This document shows positions 13,801-14,985 of a stretch of 14,985 nucleotides of DNA, piece by piece. Source of the DNA: an uncultured Bacilli bacterium (GTDB lineage Bacteria > Bacillota_I > Bacilli_A > RF39 > UBA660); contig CAKOLK010000013.1 of assembly GCA_934096275.1 (NCBI GenBank), positions 1 to 14,985 on the forward strand, read 5' to 3'. Within the stretch, counting starts at the first letter, position 1, and the number at the start of each line of letters is the position of its first letter. The position numbers and the translations under genes are program-made. The notes under the pieces were generated by a model. The model ran no database searches. It saw only the letters and a list, made by a program, of their open reading frames with translations, and was not told the origin of the DNA.

Positions 13801-14204
13801 AAGATTTAGCACGTATTGCAATGACATATCCTCATGTTTATGTTGCAACAATATCACTCGGAGCAAATTATATGCAAACAATTAAAGCTTTAAAAGAGGC
13901 TAATGAATACGATGGACCATCTATTATAATTGCATATTCTCCATGCATATCACATGGAATAAAAACTGGTATGAAAGACTCTATAAAAGAAGAAAAACTA
14001 GCAACAGAATCTGGATATTTTCCACTTTATAGATATAACCCAGTAACAAAAGAATTAAAACTTGATAGTAAAAGTGATTTTTCTAAATATGATTTAATAT
14101 TTGAAAGAGAAAATAGATATCGAATTAAATCAGACTTATTAGAAAAGAATAAAGAAAACTCTATTGAAAAAGATAATGAATTAAAAGAAGATGCAAGTAA
14201 ATAA
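10854..14204 (+). CDS. nifJ: Pyruvate:ferredoxin (flavodoxin) oxidoreductase, single-chain
   Basis: 1116 residues, slightly shorter than the usual 1170. It oxidatively decarboxylates pyruvate to acetyl-CoA and CO2 and passes electrons to ferredoxin in the cytoplasm of anaerobes. Domains in order: N-terminal pyruvate-binding domain with YPITPAS (25-31) and TASQGLLLM; transketolase-C-like domain II; a gamma domain; a 2x[4Fe-4S] ferredoxin domain with CIMCNLCSFVCP (Cys667, 670, 673, 677) and CTGCSLCAGVCP (Cys724, 727, 730, 734); and a C-terminal TPP domain with ACAGCGET (Cys788, Cys791), ATGCSS, GGDGWAYDIG (921-930), SNTGGQSSKST and YSPCISHG. The C-x2-C pair, ATGC and SPC cysteines supply the proximal cluster. 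All cluster ligands are present, so the enzyme looks functional. The Fic-like gene follows after 20 nt and is probably in the same operon. Confidence 0.97.
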   Translation: MKQIMDGNKACALVSYKFTECAGIYPITPASTMAEHMDEMSSKKEVNFYGDVVDIVEMQSEAGAIGMVHGMLLNGVLSSTYTASQGLLLMLPNMYKIAGEQLPCVINVAARTIATHALSIMGDHSDIYSARATGFAILASSSVQQVMDLTNVAYLSTIKGKIPFLNFFDGFRTSHEYNKIDVIDFSKVEKLIDYKALNDFRERSFDIDNPKTKGTNQGDQIYFQAVEARNPYYLELPDIVNNYMNKINKITGKDYKPFNYYGNKDATNVIIAMGSVCETIKEYLKYNNSVGLIEVHLYRPFSKKYFLDILPKNTKKIAVLDRTKEPGANGEPLYLDVCEILKDTNIKIISGRYGLSSKDTNLNDIEAVYNFLDTDNLHNFTIGIIDDVTSLSLDKTNTKFTKNYEELLIWGYGSDGMITTSKDILTIVGDNTNKYVQGYFEYDSKKSGGVTKSHLRFSDEEILSTYYVDSPKVVVCSKDTYLTKYDLLKGIKENGIFLLNTEKDIDSLEIPIEMINTMKDKNISFYIVNASEIARNNNIPNKISTIMEMIILDLMNILNENELSSYIEQMIKKNFTKKGEDIVNSNINAIKDARNSLVKVDIENLKQNYKMEEVDNTIFSYLEHAKGNDLKVSDFKNNVDGTYEAGLSKLEKRGISNITPCYDKEKCIMCNLCSFVCPHAVIRPYLLDNDEVESAPEVVKSDLKDAKIKDQDLKFTIGISPLDCTGCSLCAGVCPTKAITMESIEKSKDKEIEKHNYLEKVSEKRVMSTDTVKGSQFRKPLFEFHGACAGCGETPYIKLLTQLFGDNLIIANATGCSSIYGASLPNTPYSIPWANSLFEDNAEFGFGIKVAESHNKEKVKRIMRENIDKVNAKNKELINEYLNNYSKDVSFKVYDELDYEDFSEILPLKKYIKDKSIWMVGGDGWAYDIGFGGIDHVLANNLNVNILVLDTEVYSNTGGQSSKSTRCGAVAKFASSGKKTQKKDLARIAMTYPHVYVATISLGANYMQTIKALKEANEYDGPSIIIAYSPCISHGIKTGMKDSIKEEKLATESGYFPLYRYNPVTKELKLDSKSDFSKYDLIFERENRYRIKSDLLEKNKENSIEKDNELKEDASK

Positions 14205-14224
14205 GTTATAAGTGAGGTGATAAA

Positions 14225-14890
14225 GTGAAAGATAAATTTAAATTAACAAGAGAACAAAATGTATTCGTTGCCAAAAGAAATATAGTAGATTATATTTGGA
14301 AAAGTGCTAATTTGGAAGGAATAGGAGTTACTTATCCTGAAACACAAGTTATTTATGATGGTGGCATAGTTAATGGTTTAACAGTAGACAATATAATTGC
14401 CATTAATAATTTAAAATATGCTTGGCAATTTATACTTGAAAACAATGATATAGATTATGATTATAAAGAACTTTGTCAAATCCATAAACTAGTTTGTGAT
14501 AAATTAGTTCTTGATCAAAATCTAGGAAAACTAAGAAGTACACCAGTAAATATTGGGGGAACTACTTGGAAACCACAATTTCCTATTGAAAGCCAAATCA
14601 AAGAAGAACTTGACTATTTACTTAATCAAAATGATAAAACAAAAACAGAAATAGCTATAGAAATAATGCTATGGATAATGCGCAGACAAATGTTTATTGA
14701 TGGTAATAAGAGAGTAGCGATGTTATTTGCAAACAAAATTATGATAGATAACGGATGTGGTATTATAACAATTTCTCAAGATAACCAAAGTACATTTTTT
14801 GAAAAACTAATTCATTTTTATGAGACTGATGATAATACTGATTTAAAAGAATGGATTTATAATACTAGTATTGATGGAATTAATCTATAA
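14225..14890 (+). CDS. Fic-fold protein with degenerate active-site motif (His to Gln)
   Basis: 221 residues. Fic enzymes transfer AMP or related groups to proteins using H-P-F-x-(D/E)-G-N-(G/K)-R. Here the motif reads QMFIDGNKR (residues 155-163): the catalytic His is Gln155 and the usual Pro is Met156, while Phe157, Asp159-Gly160-Asn161 and Arg163, which bind the nucleotide phosphates, are kept. The N-terminal inhibitory motif (S/T)xxxE(G/N) is present as SANLEG (27-32), the class II arrangement. The substrate-side flap may be GGTTWKPQFP (111-120). Start is GTG at 14225 with GAGGTGAT (14213-14220) 4 nt upstream. It follows PFOR by 20 nt on the same strand. The family is sure; canonical AMP-transfer activity is doubtful. 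Confidence 0.88.
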   Translation: MKDKFKLTREQNVFVAKRNIVDYIWKSANLEGIGVTYPETQVIYDGGIVNGLTVDNIIAINNLKYAWQFILENNDIDYDYKELCQIHKLVCDKLVLDQNLGKLRSTPVNIGGTTWKPQFPIESQIKEELDYLLNQNDKTKTEIAIEIMLWIMRRQMFIDGNKRVAMLFANKIMIDNGCGIITISQDNQSTFFEKLIHFYETDDNTDLKEWIYNTSIDGINL

Positions 14891-14893
14891 AAT

Positions 14894-14910
14894 AAAAACT
14901 TTAGTTTTTT
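14894..14910 (+). terminator. Weak terminator-like hairpin after the Fic gene
   Basis: AAAAACT (14894-14900) is complementary to AGTTTTT (14903-14909), running into a short T-tract. The stem is A/U-rich and therefore weak. The remaining bases to 14985 hold no gene I can support. They contain an imperfect GTGT...ACAC repeat near 14925-14940 and a short CGCA/TGCG repeat near 14975. Confidence 0.45.
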
Positions 14911-14985
14911 GGATGATTGTCAAATAGTGTGTGTAGACACAAAATAAGCAATAATTATTATTATGAAGCTGACGCAAATGCGTTG

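Noticed and set aside
14911..14985. Possible end of an insertion sequence or a new gene at the window edge
   Set aside because: There is a GTGT-AG-ACAC inverted repeat and an ATG near 14963, but only a few codons remain, with no ribosome binding site and no recognisable terminal repeat.

Overview
This window looks like chromosome from a low-GC, Gram-positive-type bacterium, probably an uncultured gut-type Bacilli lineage (Erysipelotrichales/RF39/Mollicutes-adjacent). That placement is an inference from extreme AT richness, Bacillus-type gene families, AGGAGG/GGTGAT-type ribosome binding sites and intrinsic U-tract terminators. All 14 intact protein genes end in TAA (10) or TAG (4) and none in TGA.

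Layout. (1) 1-303, minus strand: a small one-cluster [4Fe-4S] ferredoxin with its own terminator. (2) 392-4824: a tail-anchored acidic protein, then a block whose recognisable members (YunB, YutD, YutH-like, YutI/NifU-like) occur in the same relative order as I remember for the yun/yut region of Bacillus subtilis. Two of these families are sporulation-linked. Between YutD and YutH sits a two-gene operon of a DUF1292 protein and a long coiled-coil protein. (3) 4921-5283: a small S1-domain RNA-binding protein. (4) 5302-6883: one promoter, ten tRNA genes (Val, Thr, Tyr, Gln, Lys, Leu, Ser, initiator Met, Asp, Phe) and one terminator. The tRNA-Thr(UGU) gene is split directly after its anticodon by a 611-nt group I intron. 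The intron carries a frameshifted HNH homing endonuclease gene. (5) 6896-7990, minus: a RodA/FtsW-type glycosyltransferase; 8058-8363: a small unknown protein. (6) 8420-10784: a large membrane-anchored surface protein with a C-terminal formylglycine-generating-enzyme-like (C-type-lectin-like) domain. Its ribosome binding site and proper start codon are separated from the main reading frame by a run of 12 G. In this copy the two are out of frame, which is the picture of a phase-variable ON/OFF switch. (7) 10815-14910: pyruvate:ferredoxin oxidoreductase, probably co-transcribed with a Fic-fold protein whose catalytic histidine is replaced by glutamine.

How the genes fit together. PFOR and the ferredoxin suggest anaerobic fermentative energy metabolism with Fe-S proteins, which the YutI/NfuA-like scaffold would help assemble. 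RodA, YunB and the YutH-like protein concern the envelope and possibly the spore. The two most notable signals are the IC3-like self-splicing intron in an essential tRNA-Thr and the poly-G switch in the surface protein gene. A recurring promoter layout, with the -10 box often only 5-9 nt before the Shine-Dalgarno sequence, predicts very short 5' leaders and a few leaderless mRNAs.
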